64,000 bases of DNA from contig ML769474.1 of NCBI GenBank assembly GCA_009733575.1, positions 40,220 to 104,219 of the forward strand, read 5' to 3'. The notes beneath the pieces were generated by a model. That model was not told the DNA's origin and searched no databases. It saw only the letters and a program-made list of their open reading frames with translations. Shown piece after piece: positions 11,335 to 24,010 of this stretch. Every line of letters starts with the position of its first letter. Position 1 is the stretch's first letter. The position numbers were made by a program, and so were the translations under genes. This DNA is from Gymnopus androsaceus JB14 (lineage: Eukaryota; Basidiomycota; Agaricomycetes; Agaricales; Omphalotaceae).

Positions 11335-12381
11335 CTAGTATCCGAAGAACAAATCAGAGTAGGGATCGATGTCTAGCAGAACATCAGGGTCCGAGTCGAG
11401 CTCTGATTTCAAAGGTTGTGATTGCCAAACCCGTTGTGTGGTGGAATCCTTCCGCTCCTGGGAGCCCCAGTGTATTCCACTCAATTCAAAGGTTTGGAGA
11501 GCAGGCAGTGCATAAAGGAAACCCGCGATATGTTCGTAAAAGTTCTAGATATCATGGGTTAAAAACAATATTATGAAGACAAAGCAAGGACTTACGACAT
11601 CAGGAGCTTCGGGGAAATTGTACGTTGTCTTCAATCGCACATATACAAGGCATTGCATCCGCAGCGACAAAGTTTGGAGCAGTGCAGCAGGAGCGGAGCT
11701 GGTAGTGGCGCTTAAAGTAGAGATACTCGCAGTAGACTCTGATAGTCGAGTAACCACATCTTCGGTGAGGTCACCAGCCGTCAACTGGACGCTAGTCAAC
11801 GGTCGGGAAGGGATGATTGCCTCCGCCGCCTGAGAAGAGCCAATGAATTGCTGTAACTGAGGAATCGCGGATGTTGTGAGGACAGATGTGGGCCCCTCAT
11901 GCCTAAAGGGCATAGAATCGACTTCCAGTTCTAGAAGTGCAGGAGTGCGTTCGAGGAAACTGGAGACGTGAGAGTCCAGTGAGAAGAGACAGGCAAAATG
12001 AACGAGTCTAGAGCAAGAAATCATCTCATCTAGAACCCAGCTTGCGCTAGGGTCTACGAAGAGATGAAGCGAAGTGAGCTCTGACATACTCGACAATGCG
12101 CACGCAAGCTGCTGGTAAAATGGACGAAGTAGAGTGGAATAAGAATCGAGATCTATCGAGAAAGACCTGACGTGGCGAGCAATCTCTGGTTTCCGAGCCA
12201 TAGTGAGCACTATGCCCAGATTTCGACGCGCCGGGGAGATGTCGACGTGACGATAAAGCTGTCGTTGGACTGCTAGGTAAACGGACGAGGAGGTGTATGA
12301 AAGACGCGCGAGGGTTCCTAGAGGGAGATTTTCGCAGACTGCATCGAGGAGCTCTAGTGGCAACATGATGAGGGACATCAT
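11335..12381 (-). CDS. F-box-like protein
   Basis: The N-terminus LPLELLDAVCENLPLGTLAR, LSYTSSSVYLAVQRQLYRHV is a typical F-box-like helix set, which binds Skp1 in SCF ubiquitin ligases. The rest (HVRSFSIDLDSY, LTSLHLFVDPSASWVLDEMI, LLELEVDSMPF) has the spaced leucines of a degenerate leucine-rich repeat or substrate-binding region. Splicing an intron of about 50 nt after PEAPDV joins to NFYEHIAGFLYALPALQTFE and ends DIDPYSDLFFGY*, about 330 residues. Two in-frame Met codons open the frame (12381 and 12378), and a third begins LPLELL directly. Such proteins are numerous and variable in agaricomycetes, and the target is unknown. Confidence 0.75.
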
Positions 12382-12530
12382 GAAGAAGGGGGCAAAGGGT
12401 TTTATGTATTTTAAGATGGATTAAAAGGCAGGGTCAAGAATATGATAGCCGTCTCGGTGCCCAACGTGCCACGAATCAGTAAGCAGATGGAGATGGGGGG
12501 AGCAAAGCATGATGGAAAAAAAAACTCGAC

Positions 12531-12542
12531 TTATATATATAT
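12531..12542. repeat. Short (TA)n microsatellite
   Basis: A run of about six TA units, preceded by a nine-A tract a little upstream, in the region between the F-box-like gene and the mitochondrial aspartyl-tRNA synthetase gene. No function is suggested. Confidence 0.6.
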
Positions 12543-12666
12543 GATTGGTTACTGAAGCATGAGGCATTCAATCGATGGCCGACTCGAAAGAAACTCGCTT
12601 TGCCACCAATTTTGATTTATTTATTATTTGTCAGCCTATAATAGTCAGATCAACGAAATTTAGTCC

Positions 12667-15509
12667 ATGATGCACGTCTTGCTTCGCGCGTCCATCTCAG
12701 CTGGTCGTTCTTCGAAAAGCTATCACTGGCCCGATACTGTCGGCATCGTCCTATACCGCCAGAAAAGATGCTATTCTCCTTCTGTACTATCACAAGACCA
12801 TTCCAGTTTTACTCATTCTAGTGCCCATTCCGGTCAGCAGCTCTTTCCCCTCACTGCATCGCAACCTATCCTGATCCTCCTCAATTTAGCCCCCTTTCCA
12901 AGCAGGACACATACTTGCGGCGGCTTGTCTGCTCGTGATGCCGGTTCCCGAGTGATTTTGACGGGCTGGTTACTTCCAGAACGGTGATTATCTCTCATCC
13001 CCATTTGCTACAATATGGTGCCAATAGCAACCTAATTCCCTTTGAAGCAAAGGAAAGCTCGTGTCCTTTTTTCCCCTCAAAGACTCTTCTGGGACAGTTC
13101 AACTCATCGTCAATCATTCCGAGGAAGCATGTGAAGATTTACCCGCTCTTTCAAATGTTACTGTAGAGTCCTCTGTTCTGGTTGAAGGCAAAGTACTCTT
13201 GCGACCTCTTAATGCTCGTCGTTCTGTCAGTTTAGTCTTGGATCATGTGTCCTTCGTCTTGCATTAACCATTAATGTTTAAAAGGGACCTACAGGAGAAA
13301 TTGATGTACAGGTTGACAAGTTTATTGTCCTGAATGCTGTGGCAAGTGACTTGCCGTTTACGCCCTCCAATGTCCACAACTTGGTAGGCTTTTCCTTGGA
13401 AGCAAGAGCAAGAGCATGTTTTTTGATATGTTCTGTATTCGCCCAGCCCAATGAAGACCTTAGGCTCCGTTACCGGTACCTAGATCTGCGAAGGACAACT
13501 CTGTCTGACAATCTGCGAAAACGAAGTCAAGTAGCTCACCTGGTTCGCAACAGCTTGCATGATAGCGGTATGATTTTCTCATCCCCCCACATTGAACTTA
13601 TGACCACCCCGAATATAGGTTTCGTAGAGGTTGAAACGCCTGTTCTTCTTAGGTCATCTCCCGAAGGCGCACGAGAGTTTCTGGTTCCGACACGATCCAA
13701 AAATACGTCGGATTCGCCGGCATTTTATGCTTTACAACAATCCCCACAACAGCCCAAGCAATTACTGATAGCTTCGGGGACTGTGGACAAGTACTTTCAA
13801 ATCGCGAAATGTTTCCGCGATGAGGACGGTCGAAAGGATAGACAACCGGAGTTTACTCAGATTGATATGGAAATGGCTTATGTATCGTGGGGACCAACAG
13901 GCTCAAATTCAGAATGCTCGAATAACTGGCGTATTGGTGGTAGCGAAGTTCGTGATGTCGTTGAAACTATCATTAAGAAGATTTGGAAAGAAATAGAGAA
14001 TGTGGAACTTTCATCGCGCTTTCCAGTGATGACATACTATGAGGCTATGACTCGTGTAGGTTATTTTGTTAGACCTCTTTCGTTTTATTTCGCTGACTTC
14101 GAATCACAGTTTGGGTCTGATAAACCAGATGTTCGCTTTGGCCTTGAAGTTTGTTTCAACGCTCATCACTGCCAGCGTAGACCGTTTAACGTGCTTTTCA
14201 GATCACCGATATCACTCCATTTGTCCCCCCCTCGCAGAAAGCTTTCCTTGATGAACGCGGGGAAATTTTGGAAGCGATCATCATACGCAAATCCCAACAG
14301 CCTGGATTTTGGCAGACTTCTAAAAAATGCGAAGTTGATCCTCTTGTGGTCAGTCACTAAGTAAATTGCGCCAACGACGGCTTCTGACTCTGACTGTTTG
14401 TTCATCTTTTAGGAAACCATCTTCATAACCGAAGAGAACGCATCTTCGTGGGTTCAAAGAATCAAGAACCTCCAGATCCCTTCCTCTCCGGAAGTGGTAG
14501 GATCTGAAGGTTCCGAAATCAATCGAACTCTCTCTCTTTCAACTGGAGATACTATCTGGTTAACCCGTCGCTCCCGAGAACCAAAGGTATGACTGGGCTC
14601 TTGTATCATATATCCCCATCTTGAATTCGATGTAATACATCTCAGGGTGGCTCGACGATATTGGGACGACAAAGATTGCGCCTGCTCGATGCGGCGTTGG
14701 CAGCTGGTGAGCAGTTCCGCCAGAGTGTCGGTCTCTCCTTCGATTTTTAATTCAATTCCTACATGTAGGGAAAGTAAACCTTTCAGATGAACCCCATTTT
14801 CTCTGGGTCACCGAATTCCCTCTCTTCACGCGCTCGGACGATGACAAGGATTTTTTGGCCAAAGGAAGGTATAGTAGTTCACACCATCCTTTCACTGCTC
14901 CTATGTGGCAAGATATCAAGTCCTTGTATGAAGGCGAAGTGGAGTCTGTGCGAAGCGTATCATCTTCTCTCTGTGCTACAGTCAAACTGATGCCTTCCTT
15001 TTTAGGTCCGTGGGCAACATTATGACCTCGTTCTAAATGGTGTCGAGATCGGGGGTGGTTCTGTGCGAGTACATGATGCTTCGCTCCAAGACTACATATT
15101 CACAAAAGTTCTTCAAGTATGTTGTTGATTTGCTTTCGATTATCTCCTTCTCACTCACAAGTACGTATAGCTGAGTGAACAGGAAAAAGCTCCCTTCGAC
15201 CAACTTTTGCACGCCCTCCAATGTGGAGCACCTCCTCACGGTGGAATAGCTTTAGGTTAGTACAACCACCACTGTCACCAGATCCCGCTCCCTAGCTCCC
15301 TAATCTCAACCTCAATCTCATCAAATCTCTATCTTCCAGGATTTGACAGATTGATGTCCATACTGTGCAAGACTCAGTCCATCCGGGATGTTATTGCATT
15401 CCCGAAAACCGCTGGGGGAACAGATCTGCTGTTCAAGAGTCCAGCAGTGGTTGATGCAGAAGTACTAGAACAATATGGGATTCAGCCAAGCTCAAGTACT
15501 GGGAGTTGA
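12667..15509 (+). CDS. MSD1: Aspartyl-tRNA synthetase, mitochondrial
   Basis: A class II aminoacyl-tRNA synthetase charging mitochondrial tRNA-Asp. The N-terminus ([20 protein letters not shown]) is rich in Arg and Ser with almost no acidic residues, as expected for a mitochondrial presequence. The OB-fold follows ([27 protein letters not shown]), then [20 protein letters not shown], motif 2 region [27 protein letters not shown], the bacterial-type insertion, and motif 3 [14 protein letters not shown] with [15 protein letters not shown] near the end. It closes [13 protein letters not shown]. The many junctions I checked keep frame, including one where the acceptor must be AG at 13055 to give [11 protein letters not shown]. 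No broken frame was found. Confidence 0.93.
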
Positions 15510-15723
15510 ACGTCGAACGGTCTGGCGATATCTTGTTTCAATATGGCTAGGCTGATACAGAACATACCGACAAAGGAGCGCACTAAAGTACAAAGAGGGT
15601 TCTTATTTCACATAAAAGTATAAAGCATGATAATAGCATATGCATGCGTAGATTGCAAAACAAATCCCCGATAATAAAACAAGTCCAAGCACTGTGCGTG
15701 AGTATTGTCAATATCGTAGCACG

Positions 15724-17511
15724 CTAGGATGGTACAGGAACGTTCATCGTTTCACCAATCGTACTATTATCACTCTTATCAGTCTGTGAAGATATGGTGA
15801 AAGTAGAATTTCGTGGCGTCGAATCACCATTCGCATCCTCTTCATCATACGGAGAGTGTCCATACGAAAAGGGGGAAGTCCAGCTAAAACTAGGCCGCTT
15901 TTGCGGCTGTGGCTGAATTAGTGGACTATTCGAGTGGGAGTTGGACATTTCTGGGGCTGAATGAGAAGCAGCTATACCAGTTTCATCTGTACGCCGCAAG
16001 TTGCTCTCGTCAATGACGGAGAGTACACTCCGAAGTTTGGACTCTGCTTTTCGCGGAGGAAGTATTGTCGCTGAAGATGTATGGCGACGGGTGACTGGTG
16101 TTGTGGGAGAAGAGGAACGAGGAGATATCGATACTGGAGAGGAAGGCACGTCTGCCCATTCGGAGGATTCAGAAGGGAACATGACGGCGTTTGGGTTGTG
16201 AGACCATGATGTATTGCTTGACGCAGAAGGAAGGCCCTCCATGGTTTCCAATTCTGGTGTCCGTGCTAAAGGAGTAGTCGTTGATGTTGTTGAAGGGGCG
16301 GTAGGCATTATGGAGAGGGGAGGTAGGATGCTGAAGATTTGGTCTTCGGATTGAGGAGGGCCGTAAGAGTCGAATGGATCTGGAACGGATTGTAGCATAG
16401 GTTCAATGACAGGGTCAGATCTGGAAGCCAGTTAGCGTTATAACCGCTGCAAGGATGGAAAAAGCCCTACGCTTTTGAGGTGAACTTGTCATAAACGTCC
16501 AAGGTAGAGCGAACCACTAAGCACATCTTCCGCGGACATGTTAGCTTTTCCATACAATAAATGGAGTTAAATAGCACACACCTTTCCTTGAACAACATCC
16601 CATACTTCTTCTTCGTGCTCCACAATCTCCGCGTAATGACCAGCTTTTAATTCATCCAGTTCATCTACCTGACGCTGAAGAATCACCAAAGCCTCTCTGA
16701 AACTTTGCAGATCTAAGTCCCTGTTCAATAGAGTGCGATGAATGCAAGTCCTGTTTTTGCTTACTTCTTTCCTTCCTATTCATATTACGGTTCTCTGTCT
16801 GTCGTATAATCTCACTCTTCTCCTTTAATGCGCGCTCGTAGGAGGATGACCGTTCCTAAATGAAGCCTATATGAGAGCCCGAAGATAGGATGATGGCATA
16901 TACGTACCGTCACTATCGTGCGATACGTCTCAAGGTGCTGTCGTAGGGGTTTTTCAAAGTTCCTATCCAAAGTTTCGGCCTAGAATAAGCGGTCAGGAGT
17001 CGTGCAGGGGCGGGGACGCAGATCCCATACCAGGACATGATAATGGTTCCCGATAAGATGGTGGAGCCCAGACGAAGCTTGTAAACGAGTACCGGCTTCG
17101 TATGAAGGACCTTTTAACCTGTTCAATAATTGGCTTTAGTCGAGAGTACGCCAAAGTTTAAAGAGTTGCACGCGCCCGCTACACGTTTCCATTGCATCTG
17201 CGAAAGCAGCGGTAGCTTTGGATATTGTAATGAGTGCAGCTCTGTAGCTGGCACAGGAGTCCATGAGCTACATGGAACGTTACATTGTTGTTACAAGAAC
17301 ATAAAGTATCTCTCACTTGCTCGTAAGCTTGCAAACTAGCTTTTAAATCCGCCCGAGTTATAATCTTTGAAGGTCCATCTTCTCCGAAATTCATAGCAGA
17401 AACATTTGTCGTATCAGAAAAGGTAGGAGAAGGACTTCGAGCTCCTGGCGAAGAATTACGCCTGGAACCGAAGGCGAGAGCGCGCAAAGAACGTGGATGA
17501 GAAGGAGCCAT
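15724..17511 (-). CDS. Coiled-coil, BAR-superfamily protein similar to Ivy1
   Basis: The central part is helical and charged: ADLKASLQAYEQLMDSCASY, ITISKATAAFADAMETC, LKGPSYEAGTRLQASSGLHH-LIGNHYHVL, KPLRQHLETYRTIVTERSSS, SYERALKEKSEII and SFREALVILQRQVDELDELK. This matches my memory of the fungal Ivy1/I-BAR-like family, phospholipid-binding proteins of the vacuole and endosome that contact Vps33 and Ypt7. Ser/Pro-rich, probably disordered tails flank it: SSPGARSPSPTF at the start and a long C-terminal tail ending MNVPVPS*. The junction METCS-LKGPSY appears to use a GC donor (near 17175) or hides a one-base error. The family call is from pattern only. Confidence 0.62.
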
Positions 17512-17778
17512 GGTGGAGAGGAGCTAAAAAGCGTAAGCGCAGTATTCGGCAGTTCCGAACAGAGTTCTACGGTAATTTTTTCTCTAATTCTGCCTATAGT
17601 TCTGCTGTACAACAAGAAGCTATATTCTTATAAGAGCTCAGAGCAAGCTATATTATGGCAAAATTTCGGTACATTTATCGCGTTCTGCATGGTATGAGGA
17701 TGTAAAGTATGTACAAAACGCCTAGAAATGCAACTTGAATCACAGCTCGCGCTGAAAATTCGACCAATCTCACCTGCA

Positions 17779-18318
17779 TTAAGCCATCGAGCCCTTCTTC
17801 ATCCCAGCCAGTGCACTCATCTTCTCTGGCGAATACCTCAAATAAAACAGCTTTGCCCTCTTCATCCTTCCCTTTGGCGGCTTTTGTATCACCTTGATAC
17901 TTTTAACATGCGGCGAATTAACGAAAAACTGCATCTCTACACCCGTTCTCTGAATAACATTCCGCAGAATCATAGAAGTATCCACGCCCCGCCGCCGTAT
18001 AGACAGTACGACTCCGGTGAATTGAAATGGAGCATGTTCTAGCGCGACGCCGACGATGGAGCCAGGAGTTATGCGCTTTGTAGAATGTCTACCGAATAAT
18101 TCGCGAAGCATGGTTTGTTTCTCTGGGGTTGTGAGGGTTTTTTGGAGAAAGGGCATTAGGCCCTTGCCTTGTTGCAGAGGTAATGGAGGCGCAACATAGG
18201 GCTCTGGATGGATTATAGCAGTTTTAGAGAATGGATATGGTTTAGTGGCCGTCTGGGCTGCTGTAGCCAGTGTTCTCGTTGAGCTTCTCGCTGTCCATCT
18301 GAAAAGATTGGACAACAT
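17779..18318 (-). CDS. IMG1: Mitochondrial large-subunit ribosomal protein bL19m
   Basis: A single-exon gene of 179 residues. The first 25 residues (MLSNLFRWTARSSTRTLATA) look like a mitochondrial presequence. The L19 core is clear: RITPGSIVGVALEHAPFQFT, GVVLSIRRRGVDTSMILRNV, then TGVEMQFFVNSPHVKSIKVI. Fungal bL19m is known in yeast as Img1. The basic C-terminus PPKGRMKRAKLFYLR is also usual. It lies in the same direction as the poly(A)-binding protein gene upstream and the Ivy1-like gene downstream. Confidence 0.93.
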   Translation of the reverse strand: MLSNLFRWTARSSTRTLATAAQTATKPYPFSKTAIIHPEPYVAPPLPLQQGKGLMPFLQKTLTTPEKQTMLRELFGRHSTKRITPGSIVGVALEHAPFQFTGVVLSIRRRGVDTSMILRNVIQRTGVEMQFFVNSPHVKSIKVIQKPPKGRMKRAKLFYLRYSPEKMSALAGMKKGSMA

Positions 18319-18501
18319 CGCGTCGCGGTGAAGGAAAGAATAAAGTTCACACGGCTGGAAGAAGAAGCGCTTGGCGCTAACTGTTCGCTCGCAGACAAAA
18401 TGTGAATAGTATCATTACAATATACGAATAGATAGAGTGTAATTTTGAGCCGACGTATTTTACACAAGAAATAAGGCAATGTCCTGATTCCTGAGGATCT
18501 C

Positions 18502-19348
18502 TCAGTATCCCCGTCCCCGCCCTCTGAGATGAAATGAGCAAGATAACTTGGAACGTAACGCTAAACGTACCTTCCACGGTAGCCGCCTCGGTATGGGTTA
18601 TAACCATGAGCACCCCTACCTCTGGAACCTCCTCCTCGATAACCGCCCCGTCCACGGCCACGGTTGAACCCTGGGATATTTGTCCGTTTTGCGGTAACCT
18701 GCGCAGATGTCACTGAACAAAAAAGCGAAGAAAAAGAAACGCTAATTCCGTACCTTGATTAATCGACCATGTAGTAGCGAATTATCCATCGTTAACGCAG
18801 CATCGATGTGTTCTGGCTCAGCAAATTCGACGTACGCATATCTAGAGGAGTAATTAGAACCGAAAGAGAAATACAACTTGGACCGCACGTACCCCTTGGG
18901 ATGTCCAGTAAATTTATCACAAATAATAGTCACTCGGTTGATAGTTCCACAAGCTTGAAAGTGCGCTTGTATATCCTCTGGCGTAGAGGCATAGTCGACC
19001 TGAATAAAAATATTCAAAAAGCTATTCCTGTTTCCCGACGAAAAAGGTCACCGACATTACCGACATAGATACTCCGCCCGTCTGCAGCGGCCTTGTCTTC
19101 TTCAGAGTCCATGGGGGTATCAACATCTTGCTGTCCTGCTTCCGCTGCAGCCTGCAGTTCTCGTAGTTTTTTCGCTTCCATTTCCATCTCTGCGACCCGT
19201 TGTTTCATGGCGAGAATTTCCTGCACAGTCAAGATGAATTAATGAATAAAAGTGGGGTTCTGCAACTAACCTTGGTCTCCGCTTCCTCGCCATCATCTAT
19301 CATCTCCTCTCCTCCAGTAGTTGGTAAAGTTGCTTCAGTTTCGGCCAT
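18502..19348 (-). CDS. pab2: Nuclear poly(A)-binding protein, PABPN1/Pab2 type
   Basis: PABPN1-type proteins bind growing poly(A) tails in the nucleus and influence tail length and RNA decay. The layout is diagnostic: an acidic N-terminus ([20 protein letters not shown]), a coiled-coil helix ([20 protein letters not shown]), one RRM with RNP2 IYVGNV and RNP1 KGYAYVEF (split by an intron), and an Arg/Gly-rich tail. The start at 19348 precedes a short first exon. The tail reads [13 protein letters not shown] and, after a last intron of about 45 nt, ends GYRGRGRGRGY*. The RRM continues [20 protein letters not shown] and [20 protein letters not shown], as in the family. Confidence 0.9.
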
Positions 19349-20221
19349 GATGGCGGAATGGAAATGGAAATGGTTGGAAAGTGCAGCACAGCCACACGTC
19401 AATCTATTTTTTTTGGGAACGGTTGATCGAAAATTCATAAGTATGTAGTTGCTACTCGCTACTCGCGCACTCGACGCGAGCTTAGATTCATTCCGGTTAA
19501 GATGAGTTAGTGTGTCAGTGAGGGCTTTCATAGCCGAGAGACTATTTTACTAAAGGCTTACTTATTCTAGCTCTGTAAGTGATACTTATGTATGTCCGCT
19601 CCGAGTCGTACTAATAACCGATTTATCCTGCTGAAATCTAACCACTTCGTCCGATGCTTCAGTGGAAAGAAAGAAAGCCGGCTACCGGTTCAAATATCTT
19701 GCAAGACAGTAGTTGTAGTAAATCACAACAGCCTCTCTGCTCCCGCAGTCCATACGAATTCCTTCTTGACCGCGCCGATGTCTATCTTCCGACTGAATTT
19801 TTTGGGATTTTGGAGCGAAAAATGACCGACTAAAGGCAGCATAGCCTCCTACATGAGGACTCGGCATCCTGGGCAAGGACATCATGAGACTGTGGACGGA
19901 GAACGCCTAAATAACTTTTATTGTGGGAGGCTGGAAAAGGAAGGAAGTAAAGCGAGAAAGCGAGCAATTGTGAGCGATTTACATTGGATTTTGACGGAAA
20001 GGGTACCAGCGTCGTATGGCCAGTGTAAATTAATGAATAGTAGTATTTCCATATTGCTCGATATCCCGATGCAAGCGCAGTGTAAGCGCTTGAGCCTTGC
20101 AAGCCACATACCTGGTTTTCCCACGATTATCAGATTCGGGATATTCGGCACGAATTCCATTTTGTGCCTGTATTACCGGCGCTTTTGTCTCTTACTTAAG
20201 TACCACTTTGTTCTCTCCCAT
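19349..20221. other. Intergenic, no gene seen
   Basis: This is the divergent interval between the poly(A)-binding protein gene (minus strand) and the Zn2Cys6 factor (plus strand), 873 bp. Open frames overlap on both strands but none resembles a known protein or has plausible splice partners. It is long enough to hold regulatory sites of the transcription factor. Confidence 0.5.
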
Positions 20222-23200
20222 ATGGCCAAGACCGACGACCCCCCAATGGCTCAACAATCCAAGAAGAAACGAAATGAAGGCGAATCTCAAGCTTCCACAA
20301 GTGATAATGCTCAGAAAACTACTTTGCAACTTAGGTATGACTCTTTAATGTCGAATGTGCACGATCTTCTAACACATCTTTTGCAGCCGAAGAAGGGTAT
20401 GCAGTAGTTTTCCCTAAGCAGATCGCAATAATATACTGACTATAAGATGGTTCCACCTGCAGGTTTGGAGGGCCTGTGAGAGCTGCAGGTGCGTTGTATC
20501 AAATTTTCCCTGATTTCGATTCCTGACTCCATATATTTTACAGGAGAAAAAAGATTAAATGTGACGGATGCGAGCCTACTTGCTCTCAGTGTGCTACTTC
20601 GGGCTCTCAGTGCACCTGGTTACAGACCAAAGATCGAGGTGTGTTATGGCCTCTTCTCTTCGAACTAATCTGATAATCTCTTTCAAAGCTGCGCTCAGTA
20701 GACAGTGGGTTTCACTTCTTGTTTATTTTGCCTGTTCTCACTCTCGATTCAGTTATGTCCAGGAGCTAGAGGCTCGTTTGCTTCACATGGAATCTTTGTT
20801 CTCCCAAATCGCCCCCGCTCTGGAGCAGATAGGGCCAACTGGCAATGGTAATGCCACCTCCGCAACCCTTCCTCCCGAAACCGCAGCCCCTGCTTTGGAG
20901 ATTCTCCGCTCTATAGCATCTAGAGATTCTCCTCAATCGACTAACCCCGTCAAGGTGGAGGATGATGTTAGCGAGTCTCTTGGCCAACTCGCTTTGGATG
21001 AATATGGCCACATGCGGTGGATAGGTGGATCCTCGACTATGTCACTCATACAATCTTTCAAGGCTCTTACCACATCCCCTTTGCATCGCATATCACCTAT
21101 GGAGGAGGACCCGCTGGCCCCGGGTCCAAGTGCAAATAAATTATATTTCCCGGCGTCGGTATTTTTTGGGAAAGTTCGTGCACTGCCTGGTCCAGAAGAA
21201 GTCGAATACCCTGAACGAGATTTGGCCGACAAATTGGTATGTACTATCTAATTGTCTTGTTAACACTCCGTTTCTGACTCTGACACATCCAGGTTAATGC
21301 ATATTTCTCCCGGTTTCACTTTTTAATGCCCGTTATCGATAAGCCCAGCTTTTTACAGCAGTATCAAAATATCATGAACAACACGCAGAATCACGATCTC
21401 ATCCGCAATGAAACCGCTTTCATTTCCCTCATCTTTGCCGTGTTCGCTTGCGCTGCGAATCTCGTTCAGGACGATAGACTATCGATGAACGGACGGACGG
21501 ATGAGGGTGGGATGGGAATGGTCTATTATGAACGGTACGTCCGCATGGAACGTTGTGAAAGTGGACCTGATTGACCCTGCCTTTTCTGTAGCTCTCTTAT
21601 TCTTCAGTACATTAGTCATGCGAATACCCAACCTGCACACGTTCAATGCTTTATCCTGCTCTCATCATTCCTATGCTCTGTAAACTGCTTACCACAAGCT
21701 TGGATTCTAGTTGGGCAGGCTGTCCGGACCGGCCAAGATCTTGGTCTTCATGTGGGTGGCACGGCCTGCAGAATTTACTCCTACTGACACTGTTACAGCG
21801 ATCCCCGCGCAGACTGGTGGTCTCCCCCATCGAGAAGGAAACACGAAGAAAGATATGGTGGGGAGTCTACACCCTCGATCGAATGCTTGCGGTGGCACTT
21901 GGGCGCCCTCTTGGCATTAACGATTCCGATTGCGACGTCGAATACCCGCTAGACGTCGACGATGACAACCTTGCTGAATATTTCACCGGTGCACCGATGT
22001 CCCAGAATCCCATGTCTCTCATGACCGGGATCATCGCGCTCATCAAGCTCTACAAAATAGGCGGGCGAGTGCTTCGTGATGTTTACGCTATCGACAACTG
22101 CAAAGATCACCTGGAACCGGAGAGGAAAGCGGATTTACAGCGCATGGTAGAGTCACTGGACAATGAACTGACCCAGTGGTGTGATGACCTCCCGGCCGTC
22201 TTCAAATCGCAGTCTAATACCGATGAACAAGTATCTATGGGTGCTGTCCTTTGCAGCCATTATTACTCGGTGCTCACCACCCTCCATCGGAATATGCTTC
22301 CTGTCAAGCGAGATCAGCCGGTCGCGCCTAAATCCACCGTCAAGGCCGTCTCCTCTGCTCGCTCGTGCATTCGTCTGGCGCCTTCAATGAAAAATGTAGT
22401 GCCCCCATCACATCACCTCGCGTTTTTCATACAACACCTATTCAGCTCTGCCGTCATCCTTTTATTGTATGCCATGCATTCTACTGAACCGAGAGCTGCT
22501 TCAGCTGCAATGGAAGAAGCCAAGAGCACCTTATCGGCCTTGGAATCTTGGGAGGGGCAGTGGCCTGGTGCGCGGAAGTGCAGGGAGCTTTTGGTTGAGC
22601 TTGCTAACACCGCAAGCGAGGCTATCGCGCAGGCGCAGGCAGCACAGCAACAGGCTGCTGAAACTGGTATTCCTATATCAGCTGTTTCTTCCTCTCCCGG
22701 CATGCATGAACGCCAACGCTCGATATCTGGCACAACTCCGAGTGCTGTAGCCGGGAGAGCATTGAAAGGGGCCGGTAGGACGCGAAGAACTCAATCTCGG
22801 GAGCCTGGTACCACATCGCGTCGCATGGCCGCGGTTTCTCCTTATCGGGTTGACAGTAAGTGGCTTTTTCATATCAAAATGATATTACGGTTATTGATGT
22901 CCTATTCGTTTAATAGCTACAGCTCGAGCACGGTCATCTTCCCGTCGACGAGGTCGGGATGAAGACATTGAGCGTGCCGGAAGCTCCATGGGGCCTTACT
23001 TCCACAGCCTCTCTAGCCCAACGAATGGGAGTGCGCACAGTTCACCAGCGTCTGTCAACATTCCTTCACCGATAGGCAGCGTTAACGAGGGACAGGAAAC
23101 GAGCCCTACCCTCGCATCTGCCCACACTTTCAGCTATGGTTCTCCAGGTTTATCGTCTGCACAGATCCCTTCTCCTCAATACGAATCATACGAATTCGCT

Positions 23201-23587
23201 ATGCCTAATGGTCTTAACAATTTCCAGGGCGCTCCTCAGCAGTGGAATGGCCAACAAGGGGTGGACATGTATCCGTCCGAGTCTGCCATGTATGGGGGTT
23301 CTTACTCACTAGACTACCCAAGCTATGACCCCTCGCACGACATGACCCAGGGAATGAGTGGGCTGTCTACAACACCTCCCACCGCTTCATTCGATGCTCC
23401 TGGTTTACCATTCCGCGGATTGGAGTTTATTAGAAACTACAGTTCCGGTGGGTATTCTGCTGGTGATAATTTTATGGGGGAACCAGAATCTTTATGGCAG
23501 AGTTATGATCCAATTGCTTTCAACTATAATCCTGATCTTCCATTTAATCTAGGTGATCCTGATATTCATGGTACTGGTACTAGCTAA
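20222..23587 (+). CDS. Zn2Cys6 fungal-specific transcription factor
   Basis: A DNA-binding regulator with an N-terminal binuclear zinc cluster and a central fungal-specific regulatory domain. Splicing joins SRRRVWRACESCRRKKIK to CDGCEPTCSQCATSGSQC, then SRHYVQELEARLLHMESLFS, the usual linker and dimerisation coil. The zinc-ligand spacing is CX2CX6CX6CX2CX6C with an extra Cys in the third gap. The regulatory domain spans about 21290-22500 with FHFLMPVIDKPSFL, QAVRTGQDLGLH and the hallmark RRKIWWGVYTLDRMLAVALG-RPLGI. The C-terminal part is Ser/Pro/Gln-rich, an activation-type tail ending DIHGTGTS*. All junctions keep frame. Targets cannot be told from the sequence; neighbours suggest no cluster. 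Confidence 0.88.
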
Positions 23588-24010
23588 AACGCGCTACTAC
23601 CATACCCTAATACTTAGTTTTTCTGTTGACATTTTTCCTTGCTTTTGCCTGTTCTTGATATATTTTATCTTGTGTTATTGCTCGTCATGAACGCTCTAGG
23701 CATGTACCACTACTCTATGTATAATTCTCCTTCGTCCCCTCTGTATCCTTATATACCGAGTCTTTCTGTCTATATTATCCTAAACTACTTTGGGTGCTTC
23801 CTGTACAATACCTCCTCCGATAACGAGCTTTGTAGGTAACCGTAGTATCAAGAACATGAACATAATTGTAACTCTGACATGGACGCGTCGCGGTTGTGTC
23901 TCGAGCTGGATTGATCGGCAAACATTACCCCGGATCGGTCTCGGTAACCTCAATTACCGCATCCACCTCTTAAATAGCGCCACCATTTGTGTTCTCCCAG
24001 ATTCTTCAAA
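23588..24010. other. Intergenic, no gene seen
   Basis: This 423-bp interval holds the AT-rich 3' region of the transcription factor gene followed by the promoter of the acyl-CoA dehydrogenase gene on the same strand. Confidence 0.55.

Noticed and set aside
6790..12381. A biosynthetic gene cluster around the phosphopantetheinyl transferase
   Set aside because: Neighbours are a pfkB kinase, RPC34 and an F-box-like gene. No synthase, oxidase or transporter is nearby.
13010..13070. Frameshift in mitochondrial aspartyl-tRNA synthetase between exons 1 and 2
   Set aside because: Using the AG at 13055 as acceptor gives [17 protein letters not shown] in frame, so no error is needed.
16001..16201. 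Plus-strand open frame opposite the Ivy1-like gene
   Set aside because: Antisense shadow of the Ser/Pro-rich tail; composition explained by the coding strand.
19620..19700. Possible second tRNA or small RNA
   Set aside because: A GGTTCAAATATC word resembles a B box, but no acceptor or anticodon stem can be folded around it.
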